Part shown: positions 33,330 through 44,079 of the stretch, piece by piece
How the letters are laid out: every line of letters begins with the position of its first letter
How positions within the stretch are numbered: the stretch's first letter is position 1
Origin: Chinchilla lanigera
Lineage: Eukaryota > Chordata > Mammalia > Rodentia > Chinchillidae
DNA: 64,000 nt
Direction: 5' to 3'
Assembly: GCF_000276665.1 (NCBI RefSeq)
Contig: NW_004955477.1
Coordinates: 1,052,223-1,116,222, forward strand
The notes under the pieces: generated by a model
The model's database searches: none
What the model saw: the letters and a program-made list of their open reading frames with translations, nothing else
What the model was told of the DNA's origin: nothing
Position numbers and translations under genes: made by a program

Positions 33330-35038
33330 ATACAGAAAATTAAGTGTTTCTATTTTAATATTCAGATTTTTGATCCATTTTTACTTAACTTTATTGTATG
33401 GTGAGAAGTATGGATCTAGATTCAATCTTCAGCATGTGGAGAGCCAGTTTTCCCAGCACCATTTGTTAAAGAGTCTATCTTTCCACCAGTGCAAGTATTT
33501 GGTCACTTTGCCAAAGATGAAGTAGCCAAGTTTGCCTGGAATTGTTTCTGCATCCTCCATCCTGTTGCATAGATCCACTAGTCTGTTTTATGTTTTTTAT
33601 TTTAAAATACCATGCTGTTTTTTTTACTATAGCTTTGTAGTATAACTTGAAGTCCAAAATTGTGATGTCTCCTGTCTTTCCCTTGTTACCCAGAATTATT
33701 TTTGCTATTCTAAGTCTCTTCTGGTTCCATGTGAACTTTAGGATTGTTTTCCCTAGTTTCATGAAGAATGCTATTGGTGTTTTGATTGGGGCTGTGTAGA
33801 ATCTGTATAACAGTTTTGGAAGTACAGCCATTTTTACTATATTGGTTCTGCCTATCCAGGAGCAAGGGATATCTTTCTATTTTATGATATCATTTTTACT
33901 CTTCTTCTTCAGAATACTATAGTTTTCATTGTAGAGGTCTTTTACTTCCTTGGGTAGGTTGATTCCTAAGTATTTCATTTTACTTGATGCAATTGTTAAA
34001 GTTATTGCTTCCCTAATTTCTCTCTAAGTTTATTATTGGTGTACAGAACACTACTGATCTTCTAGTTTGTATCCTGCTATGCTACTTAATTTGGTTATTA
34101 ACTCTAGGAGTCTTTTGGTAGCTTTTTGGGGGCCTTCTATACAGATAATCATGTCATCCTCAAATAATTTAAATTCTTCTTTTTCAAAAAATATCCCTTT
34201 TATTTCTTTTTCTTGCCTGATTATTCTGGCTAATATTCAAGAACTATACTGAATAGCAGTGGTGATAGCAGACACCTTTGTCTTGTTCCTGGTTTTAGAG
34301 AGAAAGCTTTCAGCTTCTCTCCATTTAATATGATGTTGCCTGTTGATTTGTTACAGGTGGTTTTGGCAAAATGAAAAAAAAAACCTTTAACAAGAACAAG
34401 GGAATTTTTTTTTCCTAGCCTCTCTTTATGTGGTATATTTATTGATTTGTATATGTTGGATCATCCCCAAATTCTTGAGATGAAGCTTACTTGGTCATGG
34501 TGTGTGATATTTTTGATTTTCTGCATTTTATTGGCTAGTATCTTATCAAAGATTTTTGCATCTGTATTCATTAAAGAGATTGACCTGTAGTTCTCTTTTT
34601 GTTGGGTCCTTTTCTGGTTTTAGAATCAGGGTAATGGTAGCTTCCTGGAATGACTTTGAGAGTACTGTTCCCCTTTTGATTCCACGGAAGAGTTTGAAGA
34701 GTATTGGTGTTAGTTCTTCTCTAAAGTTCTTGTAGAATATGGCAGTGACTGTGTTGGAACCAGGGCTTTTCTTAGTAGTTTTTCAATTATTTCTTCAATT
34801 TGATTGCCTGATGTGGAATTATTCATGGTTTTCATATTTTTCATTCAGTTTTGGTACTAGTTCATATCTATCTAAGAATCTATCCATTACTTCTGAATTT
34901 TCCATTTCAAAGTAGTTACCCCAGATATTCTAGATTTCAGCAGTCTATTGTGGTTTCACCTTTTTTACTTCTAATTGCATAGTTTTGTGTCTTTTCTTTC
35001 CTTGTTCTCATAAGACTGGCTAATGGTTTGTCTATTTT

Positions 35039-35141
35039 TTTTTTTTTTTTTTTTTTGGTTTTTCTCCTGTACCGGGGACCGAACTCAAGACCTTGCGCTT
35101 GCCAGGCAGGCGCTTTGCCGCTGAGCTAAATCCCCAGCCCC
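35039..35141 (-). repeat. young ID SINE in L1
   Basis: T tract, GGTTTTTCTCCTGTACCGG..., ...CTGAGCTAAATCCCCAGCCC. Perfect 14-bp TSD GGTTTGTCTATTTT (35025-35038, 35142-35155). Confidence 0.95.
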
Positions 35142-37614
35142 GGTTTGTCTATTTTGTTTACTCTTTTCAAGAACCAGCTCTTCAATTCATTGATTATTTG
35201 TATTTAGTCTCAATTTCAAATATTTATGCTCTGATCTTTATAATTTCCTTTCTCACACTAGTTTTGGGTTTGGATTTGTCTGGCTTTTTAATGTCCTGAG
35301 GGGTATCAAAAGGTTATTTGAGTCTGCTCTGTTTTTAAGTTGTGGGCATTCACATCTGTAAACATCCCACCTAAAACTGCTTTCACTATGTTCCATAGGC
35401 TCGGGTATGTTGTACAGGCATTATGGTTTGATCTGAGGTACTAAGTTCTTCATTTCTTCTGGGATCCATTGATTATCAAGAGGATATTATTTAATTTCCA
35501 TGTGTTTGCATAATTGTTGTGGTTTCTTTTGCCAGGTTTCTAGCTTCATTGCACTGTGATCTGATAATATGCATCAGATAGTTTTGATTCTTTTGTGTTT
35601 ACTTAAGCGTGATTCAGTGGCTAGTAAAGGGTCTATTTTGGGAAAAGTCCCATGTGCGGCTAAGAATATGTATTCTGTTGTTGCTGTGGATCTCTATGAA
35701 GTCTATTCCTTCAAAGGTTTGGTTCAACTGTGATATTTTTTATTGGTTCTTTGTCTACTTGATCTATTTGTTACAGCATGATATTATAATTGTATTGCTG
35801 TTTATCTGATTTTTCATGTCTCATAGTATTTGTCTTGAATTAGGTGCACCTGAGTTTGATTCATAAATGTTTATAATTATCTCTACCTATTTATTTCCTT
35901 AACCAATAGATAGTAAACTTTGCCTCCTCTGACCAGTTTTGGCCTTAAATCCACTTTACCTGAAAATAAGTTATTGATTCCTGCTCATTTTCATTCTCCC
36001 ATTGGATGGAATGTTGTTTTCCATCCTTTGAATTTTAATCTATGAATTTCTTTAGAATAGGTTTTTTATATATAGCATACTGTTGGGTTTTTGTTTCTTT
36101 TTCATCCAATCTGTGTCTTTTGATCAGGGAATTGAAGCGATTAACAGTGTGAGACATTAACGAGGTGGAATTCCTAACATTACGCTCTCATCCTGATTCA
36201 TTTTAGATTATTGTTCCTGGTATCATTTAGCAGCTGCTGGATCTTTTTTTCATGGTCTTCTGTTGTTTTTAAGGTATCTCTGAGCGTAAGGTCACCTACA
36301 TCAGCCCTATCTTCTAGTTTTGACACATTCTCCTCACATTGGTTACTTCTGCTGCGCATACTTTCAGTAGAATTTTTTATCTCCTGCATTTTTGTTTGGT
36401 TTCTTTTCATGGACTCTAAAACTTTCCTAAACTGCTCATTCATATTTCATATCGTTTGGCTCCGCTAGCCAAACACTATCAGTGTCTTCTGTAAGTTCAT
36501 GTTTTCTCTCTGCCAAGGAGGTTGGTTATGCAGGCAAGGATGAATGTTTGTTACCTAGGCTGCTGAGATGTTCTTTCTGAGACCTATTAGGCTATGTACC
36601 CCTCAGAGAGAACAAATGTGAGATACTTACCTTTGTCTTTACATTGCACATCTGGGGGCCATCCTGAATGGTTTGTGGCTTGAGTTGATTGTAATGCCTT
36701 TCAGCTGCTTTGCTTATCAGTATGAGTTAAGATGGAACACAGATTCTTCTACCCAAATTAATCCAGTGTAGGTCTGACATTGGTCACTGCAGTGCATTAC
36801 ACTCTCCAGCACCTACGGTGATGCTTACTTTGTGGTACAGGAAATACCAAGTGTGTCGCTGCTATCTGCTTTAGAAAAGGTAGATGTGACCTCAGCACAC
36901 ACTCCACTTACTATGACTGATGTTCTCAGACTTAGCTCCTGCACGTAATCATGTGTGGCCACTTGTTTCATTGACTTCCACCTGTGGCACCCCAAGTTGC
37001 TGGTCCTAAAGGGGAAGCAACCTTTCTGCCCTTACATGTCAGAGATCAGTTTACCATCGGATAAAGTTCTCAACTGTTTTCTTTCAGATAATCTCCCCCA
37101 ATGCCAAACTGGTTGTCAAGGCAAAACCTTGTTTGTTCACTATATCAATATATCAATATTTGCTGTGGATTCCTGAAGACAGGAAAATGCAGGAAATTTC
37201 ACTGAGTAGTAAGCTCAAAAACTTCTCAAAATGGCCATTACTGTACTGCAAATATATGTGAAAAATAGAGAAAACTTTCCCAGTGCCAGTATGCTATGTA
37301 GATCCCAGATCTATCTGTTCAGACTGCACTTCTGCATGACGCTGAATATTGAGCTAGCTATGCTCTCTGGGTTATTTCCCTCTTTCACATCTACCCCTGC
37401 ACTCTGCTGCACTGTCATGCAACAGGCACTGGAGCACTCTGCCTTACTCTATTCCAATCCAAGTCTCAACTTTTCTTCTAAGTTTCTATGTGTTCACAAT
37501 TGAACTAGAGCGTTTTTCTCCTATTACAAAGAGTAGCTGTTCTCAGATGTCTTGACTCTATATCTAGAGGCAGATGAGTGCTGGGTACATCTAATCCACC
37601 ATCCTGCCCTCTCC

Positions 37615-38460
37615 TGAGGCAGTTTTTGTTGACAAATCTTCAAGTTCATTGATTCAGGTGGGGATGCAGTTTGATCAGGCCAGTCAACTGATATATCTAT
37701 AAAAGACCTTCCTCTCTGTCACAGTGCTTTCGATATATACCATTTCCTTTTTAATCTTCCTTAGTTTTTAACTGCATTGCCCATGTTTTTTGTGAATTTT
37801 TATTACTGCAGTTCAGTACATAATTGATTACATTCATCATAAGGAGCAGGTATGTGCACATAACACACTTTAGTTCTTTTTACTTCCCCTGCCCCTCTTT
37901 GCCCATATGTTCTCACATACTACTTTTTACATTAGATCCCTTAATATACTTTATATTCCTTATCAAGTATTCCAAAATCTGTCATATCTAAAAATGATTC
38001 TAATATTACCATTTTTTATGATGCTTCATAACTTTTTGAAGTTGGGTCTGATGTACTTAAATGAATGTGTATGAACTGAGGTAGTCAGCTATTCATGTGA
38101 AGTTTATGTCAACTTCACAAGAAGTCAGTTTTGTTTGATGTCTGTTTAGCTATAGGTATCAGAGGCTTCAATTGCTTCTATTACTCTGCCTTTCATCTGC
38201 CCTACTGTCTTTGGGTTTCCCTAGATACTTCTACTAAACTGGGGTCTGTTTTTATAGTTCTCCCAGTTATAATCCACTAGAGCCATGTTTATATGCTATC
38301 ATTGTATGACTAAATTTCAGTATGTTCTATAAGCATGAACTCCTGGGTTATCACTTTCAAAGGTATTCCATACCCTTTTTCTATTCCTTTTAAAAGATAA
38401 AGATTAGAGGGTCCTTAAATTATCTAACTTCCCTTCCCCAGATCAGATAAGGCTCTACCA
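37615..38460. other. L1-like and unassigned sequence left of the hAT element
   Basis: Part (about 37.78-37.90 kb) resembles the reversed L1 3' end also seen near 27.76-27.84 kb. The rest is unassigned. Confidence 0.4.
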
Positions 38461-38652
38461 CACTGATGACAAATCTTTTAGAGACCCAGTACCCAAATTG
38501 CAACCCAAAACCCACTTACTTATCCCAAAGTGCTGACACTGCAATTAAGCCTGAATACCAAGGTTTTAGTTTAGAAAAAAAGAACTCTTACATTAACATC
38601 TTTTGTCTCAAAAGGAAAACACAGAAACAGCTTTCAATGATACAAACAGCTT

Positions 38653-38658
38653 TTTATT
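38653..38658 (-). terminator. poly(A) signal of the hAT transposase gene
   Basis: TTTATT on plus (AATAAA on minus) about 40 bases beyond the transposase stop codon. Confidence 0.6.
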
Positions 38659-38696
38659 GAAAGGTAAAAGCTTGGATTTGGCATGTTTTTCCACAA

Positions 38697-40628
38697 TTAA
38701 TGTGATCTTTGCTGTTGTATGCATGCTGATAATTTGTCAAACCTGGGCTCATACTTCGTTAGTTTGAGAGCAACACATGCAGCACTCACATCATCTGTCT
38801 GTTTTCTTGTATCAGATTTGATGTAATTCAAAGCTGAAAACAGCTGCTCACAAGCATAAGATGATCCAAACAAAGTAAGAAAAGCAATCCCAAGTGCTTT
38901 CATTGACTTAAAATTATTTGGCAGAGAATTCCACACTTTAAGGATTTCATTTTCAGGACTACCAACTGTTCTATCCTTTGTCATCCCTTCACACGCTAAT
39001 GTCTCTATCTTCTCAAGTGTTGCACGCAGGTCAAAGAATTTATTTTTCCAGATAGAACTTTCTTGAAATTCCAGTAGCTCCATTTCCAGATTTCCAAAAT
39101 CTAACCAGTGTAAGCAGGAAAGATCAAGTTCTTCAAATTTGGCTTTATCTGGAGAAGTAAGAAAACACAGAGTTGTCTCCATCTTATGGAACTGTAAAAA
39201 TCTGTTACTAATATTTGCCTTTGCAGCTGCTACAAGGCTAGAAAATTCCTTATAGATTTCCTGATGGCTCGTAGGATGGTCTGAAAATGTAGTATTGTCT
39301 AAATGTATTTTTAGATTTGGAAAGTATTTCAGCTGCCCACTTTCAAGGTCTCTCTCAAAAACCTGCAGTTTTTTCTCAAATGTTTTGATATCATAAAACA
39401 TCCTTTCTGCTGTTTTCCCTATACTTTGTAGTTTTTTGTTCAGTACATTGAAATGTAGTGTAAAATCTGTAAAAAACATTAAGTTATTAAGCCAGGCCAT
39501 ATCAGTGAGCTGTGGATAGTCCTGCCCTTTTTCATTCATAAACAGCCTAATTTCATCCAAACAGGCTACAAATCTCTCCAGGACTCGTCCTCTGCTCAGC
39601 CATTGGACTTTATTGTACATAAGTAAAGCATTATACTGTGTCTGAACCTCATCAAGCAGTGCTTGAAACTGTCGAAAATTACGAGCACGAGCCATGATGT
39701 AATTCACCATTTTTGTGACATCTCTGAGGATATCATCTAATTTTTTGCTGCCTTCCCTGGCACAAAGAGCTTCTTGATGTATAATACAATGAAACTGAAT
39801 GACTGGATGTTTTGTTTCTTTAACAAAGAACTGTACGAAACCAGATGTTGCCCCTATCATGTGAGGTGCCCCATCACTAGTAACTGAAACCACTTTTTCT
39901 GGTCTTATGTCTTGTGACAAAAAAGTCTCCATCACAGCATTGTAGATATCTATCCCTTCTGTTCTTCCAGGCAAAGACACCAGTTTCACCAGCTCTTCTC
40001 TCATGATGTCACCAACTGCATAACGCAAAATTACCGCTAGCTTTGCATGGTTATTTATATCTGTGCTTTCATACAAGCACATGGAGTAACAGGCTGCCTT
40101 TTGTAAGTCAGTGGTGAGTTGCTGGCTAACATCACCTGCCATGCGCAGGACTCGATCTTTAACAGTGTTTCTGCTAAGTGGCATCTCAGAAATACGTTGC
40201 ATAATTTTATCCTTGTTTGGAAAATCATGAAAAAGGGAATCACTCCCAGATAACATGGCCATTTTGACAAAATCCCCATCAGAGAGGGGCTTACCATGTT
40301 TTACTATACACAGTGAAATTTGAAAGCTGGCAGCTGTCAGATGATTTGACTTAGAAAGATGGTTGCAAAAACTAAGATACTGGGAATGACATTTCCTCAA
40401 TTTTCCTTCTAGAAACTCTTTCCTTTCAGTTTCACCAAGTTCAGCAACACTTTTGTGGTTGGTGTCAAAGTGCCGTCTCACACTTGATGTGCGACACACA
40501 ACACTTTCACTACACAGAATACATAACGCTTTCCCATTGCGTTCAATCACTCCAAATGACTCTGTCCAGGCCTGTTGGAATGATCTTCCACTATCTGGTT
40601 TCAGTTTTGCTTTTTTTGCTGCAGTCAT
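38697..40628 (-). CDS. hAT-superfamily transposase, BED finger + RNase H-like + hATC, 643 aa
   Basis: One uninterrupted frame from ATG 40628 to the stop at 38697. Residues ~25-60 form a BED zinc finger (C36-x2-C39 ... H53-x4-H58). The RNase H-like core follows: first-Asp region at 182-190 reads MCLYESTD, where this family normally has LDESTD, so the first catalytic Asp is Tyr186 (codon 40071-40073, TAT; one base from GAT). The second Asp is D252 in TSDGAPHM. A CxxH is at C281/H284, WLSRG at 343-347, and the third acidic residue E594 sits in CEQLFSALNYIKS, the hATC dimerisation region. It is related to the transposase-derived part of GTF2IRD2 and to the Charlie/SPIN-type hATs. It would bind DNA and excise/insert hAT elements, but the Asp change predicts loss of catalysis. 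Whether the host has co-opted it is unknown. A good splice acceptor (T-rich, ...TTTTTGTAG) lies at 40650-40651, just before the ATG. Confidence 0.9.
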   Translation of the reverse strand: MTAAKKAKLKPDSGRSFQQAWTESFGVIERNGKALCILCSESVVCRTSSVRRHFDTNHKSVAELGETERKEFLEGKLRKCHSQYLSFCNHLSKSNHLTAASFQISLCIVKHGKPLSDGDFVKMAMLSGSDSLFHDFPNKDKIMQRISEMPLSRNTVKDRVLRMAGDVSQQLTTDLQKAACYSMCLYESTDINNHAKLAVILRYAVGDIMREELVKLVSLPGRTEGIDIYNAVMETFLSQDIRPEKVVSVTSDGAPHMIGATSGFVQFFVKETKHPVIQFHCIIHQEALCAREGSKKLDDILRDVTKMVNYIMARARNFRQFQALLDEVQTQYNALLMYNKVQWLSRGRVLERFVACLDEIRLFMNEKGQDYPQLTDMAWLNNLMFFTDFTLHFNVLNKKLQSIGKTAERMFYDIKTFEKKLQVFERDLESGQLKYFPNLKIHLDNTTFSDHPTSHQEIYKEFSSLVAAAKANISNRFLQFHKMETTLCFLTSPDKAKFEELDLSCLHWLDFGNLEMELLEFQESSIWKNKFFDLRATLEKIETLACEGMTKDRTVGSPENEILKVWNSLPNNFKSMKALGIAFLTLFGSSYACEQLFSALNYIKSDTRKQTDDVSAACVALKLTKYEPRFDKLSACIQQQRSH

Positions 40629-40649
40629 TTCAGGTTCAAGACTTGGAGT

Positions 40650-40651
40650 CT
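40650..40651 (-). promoter_or_regulatory. candidate splice acceptor in the transposase 5' leader
   Basis: On the minus strand a long T-rich run ends TATTTTTGTAG|ACTCC 21 bases before the start codon. It suggests a spliced leader, either the transposon's own or acquired. Confidence 0.4.
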
Positions 40652-41063
40652 ACAAAAATACAAAATTAAAAAAAAAGAAATGAAGCACCCAATACAAATC
40701 TATCCCTATACCAAAAATTGCTATCACTGTTAGTTAACACCAAAGAAATTGGATATTCCCTGAATCAATCATCTGCGGCAGTGATTCTCAGCTTGGAGCT
40801 CTTCTTGAATTTACTGACCACAGGCACAAGAGGGCAATGTTTCACTGACCACCAGCTTTTGGCCTGCTCTGAAAAAGGCATCTGAGTGCATTTCCTACCT
40901 TGCTGAAGATTCTGCTAAAATCATAGTCGAAGCAAATATATATATCCTTGTTCTTGTTTTCATAAATTCTTAACAAATAAATACGATACTGCAGATTCAA
41001 ATATGTCAGGAGGACAGCACAATATTAAAAGAATTTCAGTCTCTTAATTAGATGACCTATTTG

Positions 41064-41260
41064 GTTTTTTGTTTTGCTTTGTCTTTTTGAGACAGGGTCT
41101 CACTTTTGAGACAGGTCTCACCCTGTCTTTTTGAGACAGGGTGCAATTCAGGCTGGTCTTCAGTTTACTTTGTAGCCCAGGCTGGTCTTGAACTCTCAAT
41201 GATCCTCCTGCCTTAGCCTCCTCAGTGCTGGGATTACAGGCATGCATCACCACGCCCAGC
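41064..41260 (-). repeat. B1 SINE with local duplication, inside hAT
   Basis: The TTTTTGAGACAGGGT head is repeated about 50 bases apart before the normal B1 body, ending ...CATGCATCACCACGCCCAGC. Confidence 0.88.
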
Positions 41261-41494
41261 AGAAGATCTCTTTGTTAAATCTTAGATATTAAATTTCAAT
41301 GCTAAAACCTTTTTTTTTTTTTTTTTTTTAGACAGGGTGTCATTATGTAGTGCAGGCTGGCCTTGACCTTGCTTATGTACCCTAAGTTGGCCTCAAACTC
41401 ACCACAATCCTCCTCCCTCAGCCTCCTGAGTGGTGGGAATATAGGCATGTACCACCACATCTGACTCAAACCTAAAATCCCGTTAATAAAAACA
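41240..41494. repeat. direct duplication, left copy
   Basis: About 255 bases (from GCATGCATCACCAC through a B1 to TTAATAAAAACA) recur at 42643-42893 with few differences. The shared unit includes non-SINE sequence (GCAGAAGATCTCTTTG...), so it is one duplicated segment and not two independent B1s. Confidence 0.92.
41309..41464 (-). repeat. B1 SINE inside hAT
   Basis: T tract, AGACAGGGTGTCATTATGTAG..., ...CATGTACCACCACATCTGAC. Confidence 0.9.
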
Positions 41495-41532
41495 AATGCA
41501 TTAAAATTCATAGCCAGTCCAAGCAAGAGTAT

Positions 41533-41556
41533 CTATATATATATATATATATATAC
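41533..41556. repeat. (TA)n microsatellite
   Basis: Pure AT dinucleotide run. Confidence 0.9.
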
Positions 41557-41776
41557 CTCCTTGGCAGCATGCTGACCAGCCATGCAAAAGCTCAAATGAG
41601 TCATGGCTGAGTCACTGCTTGTGACATTATTACCTGATATGCTCCTTCCTGAGCATGCACATAGACCCTATGTGCAGTTATCTGATGCTTGATTGCTGGT
41701 ACCACTTGGCTTGGTGCTGACAGAGAGGGCTTTGCATGCCCATAGAAGCATACATGCCCGAGGTTTACCACCATTG

Positions 41777-42305
41777 CCCTGGTGGCTTTTCTCTTGAGAG
41801 AAGGGCTTTGAATAGTGTATCAAAACCATTACTTTTTCACTGGGCATATTTTAAAATGGTTACCTTTCCTACCCATGCACAAACCAACAGGGAATTTCCT
41901 CAATTCTCCCCAATCATTTCTATGAGATTCTGGTAGTTTCTGGGGGGAAATCTGTAGGGGTTCTCTCAAGGGAATCTATACTTGACCTCCAGAAACTCAT
42001 CAGTGATCATTTTAAGTGTTCCCACTAGTAAATGCCTCAGGAAGAAGTTGTTCCTGGTAAGGTGCTCTCAACTTTGATTTTCAAGATTTGCCTCTCCAGT
42101 TTTACAGTTGCTATTTGCCCTGTGACCTCAATCACCTGTTAAAATTTTTAAATGATACTGATGTTCACTTTGCTCAGCTTTCCTTTTATGAAGACAGCTT
42201 AATAAATTCTAAGCTGTCAAAACTGAAACTAGAAGTGTCGAGTTGTATAAAAACTAGGAATATAAGCTCATACAAGTTGAAACTATTTAGAATTTTCATT
42301 GCATT
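41777..42305. other. unique sequence right of the hAT element
   Basis: No gene recognised; the short open frames do not match known families. Confidence 0.5.
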
Positions 42306-42319
42306 AAGAATATAAAGGG

Positions 42320-42414
42320 GGGGGGCTGGGGATTTAGCTCAGCGGCAAAAGCGCCTGCCTGGCAAGCGCAAGGTCGTGAGTTCGGTTCCCGGTACCGGAG
42401 AAAAACCAAAGAAA
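42320..42414 (+). repeat. young ID SINE (first of a pair)
   Basis: Close to the consensus of the young ID copies. Flanked by AAGAATATAAAGGG at 42306-42319 and 42415-42428. Confidence 0.95.
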
Positions 42415-42428
42415 AAGAATATAAAGGG

Positions 42429-42525
42429 TTAGGGGCTGGGGATTTAGCTCAGCAGCACAGTGCCTGCCCGGCAAGCGCAAGGTCATGAGTTCGATCCGCG
42501 GTACTGGAAAAAAAAAAAAAAAAAA
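42429..42525 (+). repeat. young ID SINE (second of a pair)
   Basis: Second ID with a pure A tail, flanked by AAGAATATAAAGGG at 42415-42428 and again at 42526-42539, so the same 14-bp target appears three times. Confidence 0.95.
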
Positions 42526-42642
42526 AAGAATATAAAGGGTCCTGGAATCAAAATGTTGAAGAATCACTGTGCAAAGCCACACTGTTAGCAATAATACTAC
42601 AATCTATCTATTATGTTACAGTAAACTGCTCTTTGAAAAAGT

Positions 42643-42893
42643 GCATGCATCACCACACCCAGCAGAAGATCTCTTTGTTAAATCTTAGATATCAAATTTC
42701 AATGCTAAAATCTTTTTTTTTTTTTTAGACAGGGTGTCATTATGCAGTGCAGGCTGGCCTTGAACTTGCTTATGTAGCCTAGGTTGACCTCAAACTCACC
42801 ACAATCCTCCTCCCTCAGCCTCCTGAGTGGTGGGAATGTAGGCATGTACCACCACATCTGACTCAAACCTAAAATCCTGTGTTAATAAAAACA
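42643..42893. repeat. direct duplication, right copy (contains a reversed B1)
   Basis: Second copy of 41240-41494. It begins inside the end of the first B1, so its left breakpoint is within that SINE. Confidence 0.92.
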
Positions 42894-43009
42894 TCAATTA
42901 TATCCTTTATCCTTAAATTTTAAAAACCCCATAATATAAATACCATAATATAATACCGTAATATAAATCATAACAAGAGTAATTTAGTACATTAAAATGA
43001 GGTAGGGTT

Positions 43010-43082
43010 AGGAACACAGCTCATGGTACAGTGCTTGCCTAGCATGCAAAAGCCCTTGGGTTCCATCACTAGGACTACAAAC
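43010..43082 (+). repeat. old ID SINE
   Basis: GGGTTAGGAACACAGCTCA... to ...GGGTTCCATCACTAG; heavily diverged. Confidence 0.7.
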
Positions 43083-43705
43083 TAAATAAAGTTGAGGTCA
43101 CCTAAACACAGCACAATTATCCCATGACTGAAAATAAGACTGACTTTACTACTTTCTCCTTTTCATACTCCTCTTAACATTATGAATGAGTCCAAAATAA
43201 CATCTATCATTATTCATATCAATTCCATTCAACAAAACTGTTCTCAACACATGACAAACATGAAATCAGTAATTTTGACAACTGTTTCAGATGAGTGGGA
43301 AAACAAAATGAGATGAATAGAGTACTGAGAATTATCTGACAAAGTCCTAGACCAAAGAAGAATTACATGTAAGGGTAACACACAGACATTAGCAAATACA
43401 TAGTAAAAAGGAGGCCTGTGTTCGGTATTACATGATAAATTTTTTTCCTGCTGTCCAAAAGAAAGGCCATTCTACCTAAAAGGAAAAACATATGTGAAAT
43501 TGGAGGGAACCAGAGGGCAGGAAGGAGGCAGGGTAAAAGAGCTATATATGCCATGTTAAGGAATAAAGGTGGTGGTAATTCAGCCAAGAGCATCAGGCAC
43601 CAGAAAGATCAGAGGGCACATAAAAGATAAAATGGAGGACATGAGGCTGAAAGGTTAATAACTAGTAACCATTCAGATGAAACTGGTGATTCAAAATACT
43701 GAGAA
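43083..43705. other. unique intergenic DNA
   Basis: No gene or repeat recognised. Confidence 0.45.
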
Positions 43706-43709
43706 GTTA

Positions 43710-43848
43710 GCCAGGCATAGTGAGACAACTTGTAATTCCAGCACTTGGGAGGCAGAGAATTGACGCGAGTATAAGGCCAGCCCGGGGTTGAGTAGTGAGT
43801 TCCAGGTCAGCCTGAACTACATAGTGAAACCCTATCTCAACAAAACAA
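43710..43848 (+). repeat. B1 SINE
   Basis: GCCAGGCATAGTGAGAC... to ...CCCTATCTCAACAAAAC. Confidence 0.88.
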
Positions 43849-43853
43849 AATAA

Positions 43854-44003
43854 GCCAGGCATAGTGGCACATGCCTGTACTGGCAGCACTCAGGAGGCTG
43901 AGGCAGGAGGATTGCCAAGAGTTCAAGGCCAGCCTGGGATACATAGTGAGCTTCAGGCCAGCCTGAACTAAACAGCAAGATTCTGACTCAAAAAAAGAAA
44001 CAA
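43854..44003 (+). repeat. B1 SINE
   Basis: Second head-to-tail B1: GCCAGGCATAGTGGCACATG... to ...TCTGACTCAAAAAAAG. Confidence 0.9.
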
Positions 44004-44079
44004 AAAACAAAACAATGAGAAATGCAGGAAGGCAAGAAAGTTTTTCTTTAAAAACTGAAATGAGACATAATTTATTGAA

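Larger units (their letters stand above)
31985..37615 (-). mobile_element. long L1 retrotransposon, nearly full length, inactive
   Basis: Continuous reversed L1: 3' end near 32.0-32.3 kb, ORF2 C-terminus (33475-33831, fragment with [14 protein letters not shown]), RT region near 34.5 kb, ORF1 coiled coil (36198-36443: MNEQFRKVLESMKRNQTKMQ, then a further heptad-rich stretch), and a 5' end near 37.6 kb whose reverse complement contains GATGGTGGATTAG, as in other L1 promoters. Frames are broken by stops and by nested inserts: a B1, a solo LTR and an ID. Confidence 0.8.
38461..41776 (-). mobile_element. autonomous-type hAT DNA transposon
   Basis: Left end CACTGATGACAAATCTTTTA and right end GAGGTTTACCACCATTG are decayed versions of the inverted ends seen intact in the 17290 MITE. 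The right-end text 41718-41776 (CAGAGAGGGCTTTGC..., CATGCCCGAGGTTTACC) also fits this family. The element spans about 3.3 kb and holds a complete transposase frame on the minus strand, with an AATAAA behind it. Two B1 SINEs are inserted in its 5' part. The flanks (CTCTACCA, CCCTGGTG) do not form a TSD. An alternative right end at about 40729 (GCTATCACTG) is possible. Confidence 0.75.

Noticed and set aside
40760..40800. GCAGTGATTCTCAGC as an hAT terminus
   Set aside because: Resembles CAGTGGTTCTCA-type ends, but no partner end or TSD was found.
42334..42591. 85-codon minus-strand frame
   Set aside because: It is the translation of two reversed ID SINEs.
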